Assembly: GCA_026707325.1 (NCBI GenBank)
Contig: JAPOXA010000110.1
Coordinates: 1 to 64,000 of the forward strand
Direction of reading: 5' to 3'
DNA from: Acidobacteriota bacterium
Lineage (GTDB): Bacteria > Acidobacteriota > Thermoanaerobaculia > Multivoradales > Multivoraceae
DNA: 64,000 bases
Positions 27,601 through 36,782 of the stretch are shown piece after piece; position 1 is the stretch's first letter, and every line of letters starts with the position of its first letter. Under the pieces are notes generated by a model. The model was not told where the DNA came from and made no database searches. It was given only the letters and a program-made list of their open reading frames with translations. The translations under genes and the position numbers were made by a program.

Positions 27601-28022
27601 TGAGGGAGGAGAAGAGGTCGAGGCGTCCGGAGGAAGGCGGAGGCAAGCTCGATGCGCTGTTCGATGCGCTGCGTGAGGAGTGCGCGGCGCCGCCGGCGGC
27701 GCGCGGTTTCCTGGCGGGTTTCAGAGCCCGGCGCGAGGCTTGGCTGAAGCGTACGGATCAGGCCGCGCCATGGCGGCTTCTTGCCCTGCGCCTGTCGCCC
27801 GTCGGGGCGCTTGCGGCCGGCGCCGCGCTGGTCATGACGCTCGGCGGCGGCACCCAGCCCACGGCTCCGGAGACTGTTCCGGAAACACCGGTTGCCGCCG
27901 AGTACCCGGATCCGTTCGTGGCCGGGCTGGAAGAGGCTGGTGTGGCGACCCTGGCGATGAACGACGATGACGCCGGCTACGAACTGCTGGCCGTTCTCTA
28001 CGAGCCAATGGGGACACGGTGA
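27600..28022 (+). CDS. Small membrane protein, possible anti-sigma partner
   Basis: 140-residue protein not assignable to a family by eye. It has a charged cytoplasmic N-terminus (about residues 1-58, including KLDALFDALREECAAPPAARGF), one transmembrane segment near residues 62-82 (LSPVGALAAGAALVMTLGGG) and a short C-terminal domain of about 55 residues presumably outside. A zinc-binding HxxxCxxC motif of classical anti-sigma factors is not present. Its position immediately after the sigma factor (TGATG junction, 1-base overlap) and its topology support an anti-sigma role by inference only. Stop overlaps the start of the sensor gene. Confidence 0.7.
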   Translation: MREEKRSRRPEEGGGKLDALFDALREECAAPPAARGFLAGFRARREAWLKRTDQAAPWRLLALRLSPVGALAAGAALVMTLGGGTQPTAPETVPETPVAAEYPDPFVAGLEEAGVATLAMNDDDAGYELLAVLYEPMGTR

Positions 28023-28606
28023 TGTCGAACGGCCCCACGAAGTTATGGATGAGTGTCGCGCTGGGTTCCGTGCTGGTCGTGGGCCTGTCAGCCGGTCTGG
28101 TGGCGGACCGGCTCCTGCCCGAACGCCGGGCCGCCGAGAAGAAGCAGGACGCTCCGGCGGAGGCGCACACTGCCGGATCGTCGTCGATGTTCCACTTCGA
28201 CTGCCGAGGCTGGGAGGAAGACACGAACCAAACGGCGGCGAGTTCGGCGCCGGAAGCCGCGGCCGGTGCGGCGCGTTCCGAGGCCTTCGCCGAGCACAGG
28301 TTGAAGATGACCCACCGCATGGCGCGTCGCCTCGAACTCGATGCGGAGCAGATCGAGGCGCTGGAGCCGATTGTCGGCGAGGCGATGGTGCGAGGCCGGC
28401 GCTACTGGACCGGTGCGCGCGACGAGTTCTGCGCCATGCAGAGGGACTTCCACCGGCAGGTGGGAGAGCTGCTTCGTCCGGACCAGGCGGCCCGTTTCGA
28501 CGAGATGAGCCGGGAGCTCTGGCAGCGGGGCCGGCGGCACGAAGATCGAGACCAGGACGGCCGCGGCCGCCGTGGTGACGGCGGCGCGCCGGGTGAGTGC
28601 CGGTGA
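28022..28606 (+). CDS. Periplasmic Spy/CpxP/CnrX-like sensor protein
   Basis: 194 residues from ATG 28022 (a GTG at 28019 is also possible). One N-terminal transmembrane segment (SVALGSVLVVGLSAGLVADRL) is followed by a periplasmic helical domain of the Spy/CpxP/heavy-metal-resistance type: RMARRLELDAEQIEALEPIV and LLRPDQAARFDEMSRELW, a helix-turn pattern seen in metal- and envelope-stress sensors. A short FHFDCRGWEED segment before it has potential metal ligands (His, Asp, Cys). The arrangement sigma factor / membrane partner / sensor / RND pump matches the logic of cnrYXH-CBA metal resistance loci. Signal sensed is unknown. Confidence 0.75.
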   Translation: MSNGPTKLWMSVALGSVLVVGLSAGLVADRLLPERRAAEKKQDAPAEAHTAGSSSMFHFDCRGWEEDTNQTAASSAPEAAAGAARSEAFAEHRLKMTHRMARRLELDAEQIEALEPIVGEAMVRGRRYWTGARDEFCAMQRDFHRQVGELLRPDQAARFDEMSRELWQRGRRHEDRDQDGRGRRGDGGAPGECR

Positions 28607-28629
28607 GCGTCGAGGAGAAGGAGGCCGCG

Positions 28630-31600
28630 ATGGAAGGGCAGGCAACCGGCTTGCGCGGGGGACCAGAGGAGCAGGAGGCGGCACTGCAGGAGGCGGCGGC
28701 GCACGTCCCCGTCCACCCGCTCATCCGCTTCGCCGTCGAGCGCCGCGTGACCATGTTCATGGCGACTCTGGGCGTGCTTGTGCTCGGCTGGTTGTCGCTC
28801 ACGCGCCTGCCGCTGGAGTTCCTGCCCCTCTTCCAGTCGTCCAACATCTCGGTCCGGGTGCCGTACCAGTCGTCCTCACCGGAGGAGATCGCGCGGTCGA
28901 TCATCTGGCCGCTGGAGGACAGCCTGGGAACGATCAACGGCGTCCGGCTGCTCAGCTCGCGGGCCAGCGGCAGCTCGGCTTCGGTCGACATCGAGTTCCA
29001 GGACGGGACGGACATGGAGCTGGCGGCCGTCGACGTCCGTGACCGGATCGACCGCGTGCGCAACGAACTGCCGAGCGATGTGGAGCAGATCTACGTCCGG
29101 CGTTTCGAGAGCACGGACATTCCGGTCCTCCGCAGCAGCCTCAGCGCGCCCTGGACCCAGGACGAGTTGAACGACTTCGTCGAGGACGTGCTCCTGCCGC
29201 GGATCGAGCGGCTGGAGGGCGTGGCGCAGGCGGAAGTCTGGGGCATGCTGAGCCGAGAGCTCCGGATCGAACTGCTGCCCGACCGCATGGCCGCCCACGG
29301 CGTGGACATCCGCGAGTTGCGGCAGATCCTGCAGAGCAACCACGTGAACGTATCGGGCGGCTATCTGCGCGAAGGCAGCCGCCGCCTGCTGGTGCGCACG
29401 ATCGGGGAGTTCCGGACGCCGGACGAGATCCGCGATCTGCCGATCCGCGGCGACGGCCTGCGCGTGGGCGATGTCGCCGACGTGAAGTTCGGCTACCCCG
29501 ACAAGTACGAGTACAGCTTCCTGAACGGGTCGGAGGCGATCAGCCTGAGCGTGAACAAGGCCTCCGACGCCAATCTCCTGGAGGTCGTCGGCCGGGTCAA
29601 GGCCGAGTTCCAGGCAATCCAGGAGACGCCCGAGGGCGAAGGCCTGGAGTTCCGCCACTTCCACGACACCTCGGTCGACGTGCGCCAGGGCCTGACCGAG
29701 CTCGGCCGCAGCGGGCTCATCGGCGGCGGTCTGGCGATCGTCTTCATGTTCCTGTTTCTGCGCAAGTTCCGGACCACGTTGCTGGTGGCCCTGGCGGTGC
29801 CGCTGTCACTGGTCATGACCTTCGTGATGATGTACCTCGGCCGTCAGGCGGGCGTCACCGAGATCACCCTGAACGTGATGAGCCTGATGGGGCTGATGCT
29901 GGCGATCGGGATGCTGCTCGACAACTCGATCGTGGTCATCGAGTCGATCTTCCGGCACCGCCAGGACCTCGGGGCCAGCGCGAAGTACGCCGCCCTGGGC
30001 GGCGCCAGCGACGTGGCGATGCCGATCATCTGTTCGACCATGACCACGATGTGCGTGTTCGTGCCGCTCATCTTCTTCGGCAGCGGCGGCGGCGGACCGG
30101 GCAGTTTCTCACGCTTCATGGGGGACATCGGTACGACCGTCTGCGTCGTCATGCTCGGTTCCCTGGTCATCTCCCTGACCGTGGTGCCGATGATCGCGGC
30201 GATCCTGCTCAGGTCGGAAAGCAAGCGCCGGTTCAAGCTGCTCGACCGGATCAGCGACCTCTACGGGGCCACGCTGGGCTTCACTCTCCGCCACCGCTTC
30301 ATCTTCACGATGATCATCGGCGCGCTGCTCTACGGTTCGTGGGAGCTGTACAACAGCATCGAACGGAGCTTCAACCAGCCGTCTCAGGGCCGGGCGTTGA
30401 CCATCTTCGTCGAAACGCCGCGGCAGATGGGGATGGACGACCGCCTGGCTCTCTATGACGAGGTTTACGGGCTGCTCGACTCCAGGCGCGACGAGTGGGA
30501 GATCGCCGACATCGCCCACCAGGTTCGGCGGGGCGGCGGTCGCAGCCGGGGGTACGGCGGCGGCAACCGCTTCGAGGTCTATCTCAAGCCGGAGGAGGTC
30601 TCGGAGATGTCCACGGACGAGGTCACCGAACTCATTCGGGAGGCGATGCCGCAGAAGGTCGGCGTTCTCTTCAAGCTCGCCCGGACCGAGTTCGGGCCTC
30701 CGGGTTCCGGGAGATCCGGGATGGACGTGGAGCTGATCGGCGACGACATGGGCACCCTCGAACTCTTGGTGCCGCGGATCACCGACCGGCTGCGTCAGAT
30801 CCCCATCGTCGGCGACATCGACAACTCGTTCGAGAGCGGCGACGACGAGATCCGGGTTTCGGTGAACCGTGAACGCGCCCTGCAGGGCGGCCTGTCGAGC
30901 CAGGCCGTGGCGATGACCGTGAACGGCGCGCTGTCGAGCCGCTCGCTGGCGTACTTCAAGACCGCGGAACGCGAGATCGGCATGGTCATGCAGTACCGGG
31001 AGGAGGACCGGGAGACGCTCGATCAGTTGAAGAAGATGCCGGTGCTCGTGTCGGACCCGAACGGCCAGGACCCGGACGGCGCGTCGGGAGCGGTGACCCT
31101 GCCGATCTCCAGCCTCGCCTCGTTCCGGGTCCAGAGCGGACCGTCCGAAGTCGAGCGGGAGAACCGCCGCTCCAAGGTGGAGATCGACATCACGGCCGCG
31201 GGCGGTACCCCGGGCTTCATGCTGCGGCGGCCGGTCCAGATGGCCCTCGCGGATGTTCCGCTGCCGCCAGGCTACGAGTGGTCGCTAGGCAGGAGGTTCA
31301 TGGAGGCCGAGGAGGACGCGTCGCGCGCCGTCCTGGCGATGATCCTGGCCGTCGTGCTGATCTACATGATCATGGCGGCCCTGTTCGAGGACTTCCTCCA
31401 GCCGTTCACGATCATGCTGTCGATTCCCTTCGCCTTCATCGGCGTCGGCCTGATCATGTATCTGGCCGGCCAGCCGCGGTCTGACTCGTCGAACATGGGA
31501 CTCCTCATCCTGGCCGGGATCGTGGTGAACAACGCGATCGTCCTGATCGACCACATCAACCGGCTGCGGCGCGAAGGCATCGCCCGAGACAAGGCGATCG

Positions 31601-31893
31601 TCCTCGGCGGGAAGAATCGCCTGCGGCCCATCCTGATGACGGCCGTGACGACGATTCTCGGCCTGTCACCCATGGTGGCGCCCTTCTTCCTGCCCCAGGT
31701 GTTCGGGCAGCCCGAGGGCCGGGCCGCCTTCTGGGCGCCCGTGGGCCTCGTCATCCTGGGCGGGCTCACGACGTCCACCTTCCTGACCCTGCTTGTGATT
31801 CCGACGGTCTATTCCCTGGTCGACGACGTGAAGCTCTTCGTCCAGCGGGTTGTGCGGGCGGTCACGACCGTTCCGCGGAGAAAGATGGCATGA
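28630..31893 (+). CDS. RND efflux permease, first
   Basis: 1087-residue inner-membrane RND transporter with twelve predicted helices in the usual 1+5+1+5 pattern and two large periplasmic loops. The proton-relay helix 4 reads GMLLDNSIVVIESIF (one Asp, Asn at the second relay position), and helix 10-12 motifs (GLLILAGIVVNNAIVLIDHIN, in part GIVVNNAIVLIDH) are typical. ATG 28630 is chosen because a perfect AAGGAGG lies 5 bases upstream; GTG 28603 or 28597 would add about 10 residues and overlap the sensor gene. Overlaps the adaptor by ATGA. Drug or metal substrate cannot be told from sequence. Confidence 0.92.
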   Translation: MEGQATGLRGGPEEQEAALQEAAAHVPVHPLIRFAVERRVTMFMATLGVLVLGWLSLTRLPLEFLPLFQSSNISVRVPYQSSSPEEIARSIIWPLEDSLGTINGVRLLSSRASGSSASVDIEFQDGTDMELAAVDVRDRIDRVRNELPSDVEQIYVRRFESTDIPVLRSSLSAPWTQDELNDFVEDVLLPRIERLEGVAQAEVWGMLSRELRIELLPDRMAAHGVDIRELRQILQSNHVNVSGGYLREGSRRLLVRTIGEFRTPDEIRDLPIRGDGLRVGDVADVKFGYPDKYEYSFLNGSEAISLSVNKASDANLLEVVGRVKAEFQAIQETPEGEGLEFRHFHDTSVDVRQGLTELGRSGLIGGGLAIVFMFLFLRKFRTTLLVALAVPLSLVMTFVMMYLGRQAGVTEITLNVMSLMGLMLAIGMLLDNSIVVIESIFRHRQDLGASAKYAALGGASDVAMPIICSTMTTMCVFVPLIFFGSGGGGPGSFSRFMGDIGTTVCVVMLGSLVISLTVVPMIAAILLRSESKRRFKLLDRISDLYGATLGFTLRHRFIFTMIIGALLYGSWELYNSIERSFNQPSQGRALTIFVETPRQMGMDDRLALYDEVYGLLDSRRDEWEIADIAHQVRRGGGRSRGYGGGNRFEVYLKPEEVSEMSTDEVTELIREAMPQKVGVLFKLARTEFGPPGSGRSGMDVELIGDDMGTLELLVPRITDRLRQIPIVGDIDNSFESGDDEIRVSVNRERALQGGLSSQAVAMTVNGALSSRSLAYFKTAEREIGMVMQYREEDRETLDQLKKMPVLVSDPNGQDPDGASGAVTLPISSLASFRVQSGPSEVERENRRSKVEIDITAAGGTPGFMLRRPVQMALADVPLPPGYEWSLGRRFMEAEEDASRAVLAMILAVVLIYMIMAALFEDFLQPFTIMLSIPFAFIGVGLIMYLAGQPRSDSSNMGLLILAGIVVNNAIVLIDHINRLRREGIARDKAIVLGGKNRLRPILMTAVTTILGLSPMVAPFFLPQVFGQPEGRAAFWAPVGLVILGGLTTSTFLTLLVIPTVYSLVDDVKLFVQRVVRAVTTVPRRKMA

Positions 31894-33428
31894 AACTCAA
31901 GAGACGCTTGGGCAAGGCGCGGTCGGCCGGCGCCCTTCTGTTGATAGCGGCCGTGGCGACCGCGGGTATCGGCTGCGGGCAGTCCAACGCCGAAGCGGGC
32001 GGCGACAACCCCCGCGCCGGCCGGGGCGGACCCGGAGGCGGCCCCGGGGGCCGGGGCGGCGGACCGCCGGGTGGCTTTCCGGGATTCCCGGGCTTCGGAG
32101 GCTCGCCGAACGCCGCCGTGATTCCGGTCGCGGTAACGAGCGCTATTCGACGCGACATCGCGGACTACCTGGAGACGAACGGTTCGCTCGAAGCCGAGAA
32201 CGAGGTCGACATCGTGGCCCGGACGACCGGTCCGATCGTCGAACTGAACGTGGAGGAAGGCGACTTCGTGCGGGAGGGCCAGGTGCTGGCGCGCATCGAC
32301 GCCGCCGAAATCGAGGCGCAGTTGGGCATTGCCCGGGTCAATCTGGCCGAGGCGGAACTGTCCTGGAACCGGGCCCAGTCGTCCTACCGCGAGGAAGTGA
32401 TCAGCCAGGAGGCCTACGACCTCGCCAGGTCGACGTTCGAAAGCGCCGCTGCCCAGATCGTCGGTACCGAGATTCTCCTCGACTACACCGTGATCAGGGC
32501 GCCGTTCGACGGCCTGATCATCGAGCGCGTGATCAAGAACGCGGAGTATGTCGCGACCAACACGAGGCTGTTCCGGATCTCCGACTTCGACCCGCTGCTC
32601 TGTCCGATTCAGCTTCCCGAGAAGGACCTGCCGCGGCTCAAGCTGGACCAGCCCGCCCACCTGACGGTCGAGGCCTGGCCCGGCGTGCGCTTTCCGGCCC
32701 GGGTGCTGCGGATCAGCCCGGTCGTCGAGGCGGCGACCGGTACGGTCAAGGTCACGCTGGAAGTGCAGGCCCAGGGCCGCCTGCGGCCCGGGATGTTCGC
32801 CAGCGTGTTCGTCGAGACGGACGTTCACGAGAACGCCATCGTCGTGCCGAAGCAGGCCCTGGTCCTGGAAAGCACCTCCGACACGGTTTACGTGGCGGTC
32901 GACGACGGGCAGGGCGGTACCGTCGCCCAGCGCCGCGAACTCGAGCTCGGCTACGAGGAGAGCGACAGTCTGGAAGTGCTCTCCGGCCTCCGCGAGGGCG
33001 AGGACGTCGTGATCGTCGGGCAGGACGGACTGTCGGACCAAACGCCGATTTCGGTCGACGAGCGGGAGGGGCCGGCCGCGGCGCCCGCGATGTTCACTTC
33101 CATGCCGGCCGGCGCCGAGGGCGCGGTCGGTCCGTCGCCTGCCGCGGCTGGCGGTGCCGCCGCCGCCGGGCAGGCCGTACCGGGGCGGCCCGGACCAGGC
33201 GGCCCCGGAGGCTTCCGCGCTGGACCTCCCGGCGGTTTCGACCCCAGCCAGATGACGCCCGAACGGATGGAGATGATGCGGGCCCGCATGAAGGAGCGGG
33301 GCATGAGCGACGAGCAGATCGACCAGATGATGGAGCGCATCCGGAGCGGCCAGGGGCCGCCGGGAAGGCCGCCTGGCGGTCCGGCGGGCAGGCAGCAGGG
33401 CGGACCGCCCGGCCGACCGCAAGGTTGA
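31890..33428 (+). CDS. RND periplasmic adaptor (membrane fusion) lipoprotein
   Basis: 512 residues. A lipobox (AGIGC near residues 25-29) indicates lipid anchoring. A Gly-Pro-rich stretch (residues about 40-70) precedes the biotinyl-lipoyl-like domain (ETNGSLEAENEVDIVARTTG, in part EAENEVDIVARTTG), a coiled-coil hairpin, and a beta-barrel domain. The C-terminal tail is Met/Glu/Arg-rich (QMTPERMEMMRARMKERGMS, about residues 440-480) and ends in a Gly-Pro-Arg-Gln repeat. It links the RND permeases to an outer-membrane factor, none of which is encoded here. The gene overlaps the first permease by four bases and is 35 bases from the second. Confidence 0.9.
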   Translation: MKLKRRLGKARSAGALLLIAAVATAGIGCGQSNAEAGGDNPRAGRGGPGGGPGGRGGGPPGGFPGFPGFGGSPNAAVIPVAVTSAIRRDIADYLETNGSLEAENEVDIVARTTGPIVELNVEEGDFVREGQVLARIDAAEIEAQLGIARVNLAEAELSWNRAQSSYREEVISQEAYDLARSTFESAAAQIVGTEILLDYTVIRAPFDGLIIERVIKNAEYVATNTRLFRISDFDPLLCPIQLPEKDLPRLKLDQPAHLTVEAWPGVRFPARVLRISPVVEAATGTVKVTLEVQAQGRLRPGMFASVFVETDVHENAIVVPKQALVLESTSDTVYVAVDDGQGGTVAQRRELELGYEESDSLEVLSGLREGEDVVIVGQDGLSDQTPISVDEREGPAAAPAMFTSMPAGAEGAVGPSPAAAGGAAAAGQAVPGRPGPGGPGGFRAGPPGGFDPSQMTPERMEMMRARMKERGMSDEQIDQMMERIRSGQGPPGRPPGGPAGRQQGGPPGRPQG

Positions 33429-33463
33429 CCGGGAACCGGGGCGCCTGACCAGGTAACGCGACA

Positions 33464-36400
33464 ATGCGGGTTGTTTCCTTCGCCACCCGGCGACCGGTCA
33501 CCGTGTTCATCTTCGCCCTCGCGGCGGTGGTCTTCGGCGGCGTCGCCTTCCGCGATCTGGCGGTCGACCTGCTGCCGGACATCACCTATCCGTCGCTGAC
33601 CGTTCAGACGGGGTATGAAGGCGCGGCGCCGGTCGAGATGGAGACCCTGATCACGCGGCCGGTCGAGGACGCGGTCGGTGTGGTCAACGGGGTCAACCGG
33701 GTCATCTCGAGTTCCCGGGCGGACATCAGCGAGGTCACGCTGGAGTTTTCCTGGGGCACGAACATGGACTTCGCGTCGCTCGACGTGCGCGAGCGTCTGG
33801 ATCAGGTGCGGTTGCCGATCGCGGCCGACCGCCCGGTCCTGCTGCGCTACGACCCCTCGCTCGACCCCATCCTGCGGATGGGGCTCGCCGGCGGCGGCAG
33901 CGACCTGATCGCGCTGCGCCTGCTGGCGGAGGAGGATCTGAAGCGGAAGCTGGAGCGTCTGGAAGGCGTGGCGGCCGTCGTCGTCAGCGGCGGTCTGGAG
34001 GAGGAGATCCAGGTCGAGATCGACGAACGGAGACTGACCTCCCTGGGCCTGACGATGAACCAGGTCATGAACCGCCTGGCGCAGGAGAACGTGAATCTCA
34101 CGGGCGGGCGGCTGCGCGACGGCCAGACCGACTATCTGGTGCGCACGATCAACGAACTGCTGCGTCCGGAGGAGATGCGGGAGATCGTGATCGACCGCTC
34201 CCAAGGGGCGATCGTGCGCCTCGAGGACATCGCCCGCGTCTACCAGGGCGCCAGGGAACGCGAGGTGATCACCCGGATCGACGGCAACGAGGCCGTGGAG
34301 ATCGCGGTCTACAAGGAGGGGGGCACGAACACGGTCACCGTCGCATCCGCCGTTCTCGATCGGGTGAACGGGCTCGTGGAGGAGATCAGGCAGATCGATC
34401 CTCAGCTCGAACTGAGCGTTCTCACCGACCAGTCGCGCTACATCCGCGACTCCGTGTCGGCGGTGATCGAAACCGCCCTGATCGGCGGCTCGCTGGCGAT
34501 CGTCGTCCTGTTCCTGTTCCTGCGCAGCGCGCCGAAGACGCTGATCATCGGGATCTCCATCCCGGTCTCGGTCGTGGCCACCTTCTTCCTGATGTACGTC
34601 GCCGGCGTGTCCCTCAACATCATGTCGCTGGGCGGTATCACGCTCGGCATCGGTCTCCTGCTGGACAACTCGATCGTCGTCCTGGAGGCGATCCAGCGCC
34701 GCCGGGACCAGGGCCTGGGGGTCGTCGAGGCGGCCCGGGCCGGCGCCTCCGAGGTCGGCCGGGCGGTGATCGCGAGCACGATCACGACCGTCTGCGTGTT
34801 CGTGCCGATCGTGTTCGTCGAGGGTGTCGCCGGCCAGATGTTCGGCGACCAGGCCCTGACCGTGACGTTCTCCCTGCTGGTGTCGCTAGGGGTCGCGCTG
34901 ACCGTGATCCCGATGCTCGCGTCGCGAAGGTTCTTCGCTGCAGGAGACCCGGTCGAGACGGTCCGGAGCGCGGGGCGTTCCAATCCTGTGACCCGGGCCC
35001 TTTCGGCATTCTTCAGCGCCATAGGCGTCGGCATCGCCTTGGTCGTCAAGCACGTGTTTCGCGCCGTCGCCACGGTCATGTCCGTGCTGCTGCGGCCGGT
35101 GCTGGCCGCCTTCGACGCGCTGCTCCGGGGCATTACCGCGGTGTACGCCCGTGTCCTTCGCGGTGCCCTTCGCCACCCCGCTCTGGTCGTCCTGGTGGCG
35201 GTCGTGCTCCTCGCGGGGAGTGTCCAGCTCGTGGGCTCGCTGGGTAGCGAACTCGTGCCGGAGCTGATCCAGGGCGAGTTCTACGTCGACGCCGAACTGG
35301 CGCCCGGGAGCCGGCTGGAGGTCACGGACCGGCGGCTGAAGAACATTGACAAATGGGTGCGCGACTTTCGCGAGGAGCTCGGCGTGCAGTCGGTCTACAC
35401 GGTGGTCGGCACCTCGAACGAGCAGGGAGGCGCGGCCGGCGAGAGACGGGAGAACATCGGCCAGGTCAACGTGCGGATGGAACCGCCGATCGACGCCGAG
35501 CGCGAGGAACTCGTGATGAGCCGGATCCGGAACCTGATCGACGCGGAGAACGCATCCTTCGCCGGTCAGGCGGCGCCCGTCGCCGGCGCGGCGTCGGCTC
35601 CGGCTGGCGCCGGATCGCTGCTAGGGGACGACTCGTTGAAGTACCGCTTCGGCCGTCCGACCTACTTCAGCTTCAGGAGCCCGGTCGAGGTGCAGATCCG
35701 CGGCCACAACCTGGCCCTGCTGGAGGTGCTTGCCGACCAGGTGGCGGCGCGGATGCGCGAAGTCGAAGGGCTGGTAGACGTCAAGTCGTCGACGGAGGGC
35801 GGAAATCCGGAACTGCAGATCATCTTCGACCGGGAGCGGCTGTCGACGCTGAACTACACCGTTGCCGAACTCGGCGCCGTGATCCGGTCCAAGGTGCAGG
35901 GCGACATCGCGACGGACATCGTGCGCGAGGATCGGAACATCGAGGTCCGGATGCGGGCCGACGAGGGCTACCGCGACTCGGTCCGCGATCTTCGCAACCT
36001 GAACATCCGCCAGAACGGCGCCACGCCACTGCCTCTCTCGGCGGTGGCGGAAGTGATCGAGACGGAAGGGCCGGCCGAGATTCGCCGCAGCGACGGGGGC
36101 CGGGTGGCGCTGATCGAGGCGAACATCGTCGGCCGCGACCTGGGCAGCGTCTCCGACGACATTCAGGCGATCCTGGACACGACCCGGTTCCCGGTCGGCT
36201 TCGACTACTCGGTCGGCGGGCAGCGCCAGGAGATGGAGCGCTCTTTCGACAGCATGCGACTGGCGATCCTGCTCGCCGTGTTCATGGTCTACCTGGTCAT
36301 GGCGTCCCAGTTCGAGTCGCTGCTGCACCCCTTCGTCATCCTCTTCGCGGTGCCGTTCTCGATCATCGGCGCGATCGGCATCCTCTATCTGACCCGGACG

Positions 36401-36775
36401 CCGGTCAGCATCGTCGTGCTGATCGGCGGCATCCTGCTGGCCGGCATCGTCGTGAACAACGCGATCATCCTGATCGACTACACGAACCGCTTGCGGCGCG
36501 CCGGCAAGGCCAAGGTGGACGCCCTGCGCGAGGCCTGCCTGGTCCGCCTGCGGCCGATCCTGATGACGACGTCGACGACCGTGCTGGGCCTGCTGCCGAT
36601 GGCCCTGGGCCTGGGCGAGGGTGCGGAACTCAGAACTCCCATGGCCCTGACCGTTGTCGGCGGGCTGCTGACCTCGACGCTGCTGACGCTCGTCGTGATT
36701 CCGGCGCTCTATCTGCTGCTGGACTTCCACGAGCGCGACGCCGACCCTGAGGCCGTCGCCGAAGCCGCTACGTAG
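33464..36775 (+). CDS. RND efflux permease, second
   Basis: 1103-residue RND transporter, clearly a different family member from the first permease (starts MRVVSFATRRPVTVFIFALA). Helix 4 reads IGLLLDNSIVVLEAIQ, and the C-terminal membrane block has GIVVNNAIILIDYTNRLRR. A long non-conserved loop around residues 485-570 links the two halves, with an extra hydrophobic stretch. It could work with the same adaptor as the first pump, either as a heteromeric pair (as in MdtBC) or as an alternative pump. Convergent with the cytochrome-type gene, separated by 7 bases. Confidence 0.92.
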   Translation: MRVVSFATRRPVTVFIFALAAVVFGGVAFRDLAVDLLPDITYPSLTVQTGYEGAAPVEMETLITRPVEDAVGVVNGVNRVISSSRADISEVTLEFSWGTNMDFASLDVRERLDQVRLPIAADRPVLLRYDPSLDPILRMGLAGGGSDLIALRLLAEEDLKRKLERLEGVAAVVVSGGLEEEIQVEIDERRLTSLGLTMNQVMNRLAQENVNLTGGRLRDGQTDYLVRTINELLRPEEMREIVIDRSQGAIVRLEDIARVYQGAREREVITRIDGNEAVEIAVYKEGGTNTVTVASAVLDRVNGLVEEIRQIDPQLELSVLTDQSRYIRDSVSAVIETALIGGSLAIVVLFLFLRSAPKTLIIGISIPVSVVATFFLMYVAGVSLNIMSLGGITLGIGLLLDNSIVVLEAIQRRRDQGLGVVEAARAGASEVGRAVIASTITTVCVFVPIVFVEGVAGQMFGDQALTVTFSLLVSLGVALTVIPMLASRRFFAAGDPVETVRSAGRSNPVTRALSAFFSAIGVGIALVVKHVFRAVATVMSVLLRPVLAAFDALLRGITAVYARVLRGALRHPALVVLVAVVLLAGSVQLVGSLGSELVPELIQGEFYVDAELAPGSRLEVTDRRLKNIDKWVRDFREELGVQSVYTVVGTSNEQGGAAGERRENIGQVNVRMEPPIDAEREELVMSRIRNLIDAENASFAGQAAPVAGAASAPAGAGSLLGDDSLKYRFGRPTYFSFRSPVEVQIRGHNLALLEVLADQVAARMREVEGLVDVKSSTEGGNPELQIIFDRERLSTLNYTVAELGAVIRSKVQGDIATDIVREDRNIEVRMRADEGYRDSVRDLRNLNIRQNGATPLPLSAVAEVIETEGPAEIRRSDGGRVALIEANIVGRDLGSVSDDIQAILDTTRFPVGFDYSVGGQRQEMERSFDSMRLAILLAVFMVYLVMASQFESLLHPFVILFAVPFSIIGAIGILYLTRTPVSIVVLIGGILLAGIVVNNAIILIDYTNRLRRAGKAKVDALREACLVRLRPILMTTSTTVLGLLPMALGLGEGAELRTPMALTVVGGLLTSTLLTLVVIPALYLLLDFHERDADPEAVAEAAT

Positions 36776-36782
36776 GCGGTGA

